DNA of 6,066 nucleotides from Candidatus Helarchaeota archaeon. GTDB taxonomy: Archaea; Asgardarchaeota; Lokiarchaeia; Helarchaeales; HEL-GB-A. The first letter of the stretch is position 1. Each line of letters begins with the position of its first letter. The notes beneath the pieces were generated by a model. It had not been told where the DNA came from, did not search any database, and saw only the letters and a program-made list of their open reading frames with translations. Positions 4,861 through 6,066 of this stretch are shown one piece after another. The translations under genes and the position numbers were made by a program. The stretch lies in contig JAEOSY010000629.1 of assembly GCA_016840125.1 (NCBI GenBank), positions 1 to 6,066 of the forward strand, given 5' to 3'.

Positions 4861-6066
4861 TTGCCACTTCCTCCTTCCAATCAATCTCTCCGAACAAATA
4901 TGATTTAATCATTGAATTCAATTGGTCCGTTGTGAAATGCCGTGCCGTGATTGCTCCTACGGGACATTCAACAGAACAGGTTCCACAACCCTTGCACATG
5001 GCTTGAATAATTCGTGATTTTTCTTCAACTAGATTAACGTTCTCAAATTTCTTTTCGAATTTATACCGTTCAATGGCATTATAGGGACATACTTCTTCAC
5101 AACGACCACATGCGATGCATTTAGATTCATCGATAACCATCGTGATGCCAGCGGTTACGATTTTTCCTTTGGCTAATAATGCGCAAGCCCGAGCTGCTGC
5201 ACCAGTCGCCTGAGATACACATTCTTCGATGGGCTTCGGCCATTGGGCTGCGCCACAAAGGAAGACGCCATCTGTAGCAAAATCCAGAGGACGCAATTTA
5301 ACATGAGCTTCCAGAAAGAATGGAGGAATGCCTCTCATTACAGGTACCTTTAAGAATTGGGAAATTTTCTCAACATCATTTGGTGGAACCATAGGTGTAG
5401 CTAACACCAGTAAATCCGCTTCAAGGCTTGTAGATGTACCGGTAAGGACATTAGGAAATTCTACTACTATTTTCCCACCTTTTTCCGAGACCACAGGGGG
5501 ATTATGTAGCGAATACCGCGTAAAAAGAACGTGCTTCCTCACCTCTCTATAAAACTCTTCCGAAGATTTGCCCGCCATTTGAATATCACGATACAAAATC
5601 GTCACATTTACATCTGGATTTTGTTCCTTAAGCAAATGTGCATTTTTTATGGATACAAAACAACAAACTTTTGAACAATAGGTGAATTCCCCCTCTTCTT
5701 GTCGCGCATTTGCACATAATATCATTACAACGTCTTTAAAGTCTTTAACTGCCTTGTTTTTCAATTTATCTTCCAGTTCAAGTTGCGTAATTACTTTTGG
5801 GTTGGTTCCATAACCATAGAGCCCGCTTGGTTTTAGTTCATTAGCTCCTGTTGCAACTACCACCGCCCCTACCTTTATCTCATGTAATTCTTCGCCTTGA
5901 GCAATGGTAACCTCAAAATTCCCTACATACCCTCCAACTTCTGTTAATTCGGCATTAGTAAAGACCTTAATATTTTGATATTCATCAATTTGAGATCTTA
6001 ATTCTTTCATTATTTCAGAGGCATCTTCGTTTGATGGGAAAACCTTATATAGCTTTCTTAAATTAC
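4853..6066 (-). CDS. hdrA: HdrA-type iron-sulfur flavoprotein, short form, 3' part
   Basis: The frame stays open through the right edge; the ATG at 6010 is internal, since the preceding residues (LYKVFPSNEDAS) match HdrA sequence ('FPT.D'). About 403 residues are visible. In known complexes HdrA binds FAD and splits electron pairs between ferredoxin and a second acceptor. Numbering from that internal Met: GAVVVATG (48-55) is a dinucleotide-binding strand of the thioredoxin-reductase-like domain. C99, C112, C116 and C117, in the 'C...Y CS.VCC' pattern, form the cluster site peculiar to HdrA. GVFLCGAAQWPKPIEE (248-263) is the C-terminal flavin-domain motif. CIACGRCEEVCP (298-309) and CKGCGTCSVECP (339-350) are the two [4Fe-4S] sites of the C-terminal ferredoxin domain. 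NFEVTI (31-36) is followed at once by EIKVGAVVVATG, so the inserted two-cluster ferredoxin domain of methanogen HdrA is missing. The 'DCS.C' cysteines after FP are also absent (NEDASE). The gene overlaps mvhD by 8 bases. QmoA-like or other HdrA-like proteins are the main alternative. Confidence 0.9.
   Translation of the reverse strand, partial: NLRKLYKVFPSNEDASEIMKELRSQIDEYQNIKVFTNAELTEVGGYVGNFEVTIAQGEELHEIKVGAVVVATGANELKPSGLYGYGTNPKVITQLELEDKLKNKAVKDFKDVVMILCANARQEEGEFTYCSKVCCFVSIKNAHLLKEQNPDVNVTILYRDIQMAGKSSEEFYREVRKHVLFTRYSLHNPPVVSEKGGKIVVEFPNVLTGTSTSLEADLLVLATPMVPPNDVEKISQFLKVPVMRGIPPFFLEAHVKLRPLDFATDGVFLCGAAQWPKPIEECVSQATGAAARACALLAKGKIVTAGITMVIDESKCIACGRCEEVCPYNAIERYKFEKKFENVNLVEEKSRIIQAMCKGCGTCSVECPVGAITARHFTTDQLNSMIKSYLFGEIDWKEEVANE
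4870..4874 (-). promoter_or_regulatory. Ribosome binding site deciding the mvhD start
   Basis: GGAGG on the minus strand lies 9 bases before the ATG at 4860, inside the 3' end of hdrA. It decides for the inner start of mvhD. Confidence 0.8.

Noticed and set aside
4861..4884. Longer mvhD start giving MIGRRKWQ before MSKEEF
   Set aside because: The GGAGG 9 bases before the inner ATG and the family's usual N-terminus favour 4860; the extension is hdrA sequence in another frame.
5328..5552. 74-codon plus-strand frame
   Set aside because: Antisense to the flavin domain of hdrA, whose frame is clearly coding.
483..6066. A functional link between the ligase operon and HdrA through a gamma-glutamylcysteine-type thiol
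   Set aside because: Attractive because Hdr systems reduce disulfides and some archaea use gamma-glutamylcysteine. However, the two sets are on opposite strands, separated by an unrelated gene and a 320-base gap, and nothing in the sequence ties them together.

Overview
The window looks archaeal, probably from an uncultured anaerobic lineage. The signs are an HdrA-type flavoprotein followed directly by an MvhD-type iron-sulfur protein, poly-T tracts rather than hairpins at gene ends on the minus strand, a TATA/BRE-like element in the one long intergenic gap, and low-GC DNA with AGGAG/GGAGG ribosome sites. An Asgard-type archaeon would fit. That placement is inference, because no rRNA or marker gene is present.

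Left block, plus strand, 1-3432. Three genes are packed with gaps of 2 and 7 bases and must form one operon entering from beyond the left edge. First is the 3' part of a gene whose product weakly resembles the C-terminal half of N-formylglutamate amidohydrolase. Second is a 468-residue ligase of the GCS2 (glutamate-cysteine ligase type 2, YbdK-like) superfamily. Third is a 511-residue metal-dependent hydrolase of the amidohydrolase-2 TIM-barrel type, with an unassigned C-terminal extension of about 135 residues. An amide-forming ligase beside one, perhaps two, amide-hydrolysing enzymes suggests synthesis and breakdown or remodelling of a small amide-linked compound. Neither substrate nor product can be read from the sequence.

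Middle, 3433-4455. A convergent gap of 25 bases precedes a minus-strand gene for a charged, coiled-coil-rich protein reminiscent of the DIP1984 family, whose function is unknown. Upstream of it lies a gene-free gap of about 320 bases with a possible archaeal promoter, a GC-rich near-palindrome beside the expected transcription start, and a weak inverted repeat.

Right block, minus strand, 4456-6066. The 3' part of an hdrA gene (N-terminal end beyond the right edge) overlaps by 8 bases an mvhD gene with its own strong ribosome site. In known systems HdrA is the FAD-binding, electron-bifurcating subunit of soluble heterodisulfide reductase complexes, and MvhD passes electrons to it through a [2Fe-2S] cluster. 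This HdrA is a short form: the usual inserted two-cluster ferredoxin domain is absent, while the flavin-domain cysteine cluster motif and the C-terminal two-cluster ferredoxin domain remain. The left operon and the Hdr-type pair are on opposite strands and show no direct sign of acting together.
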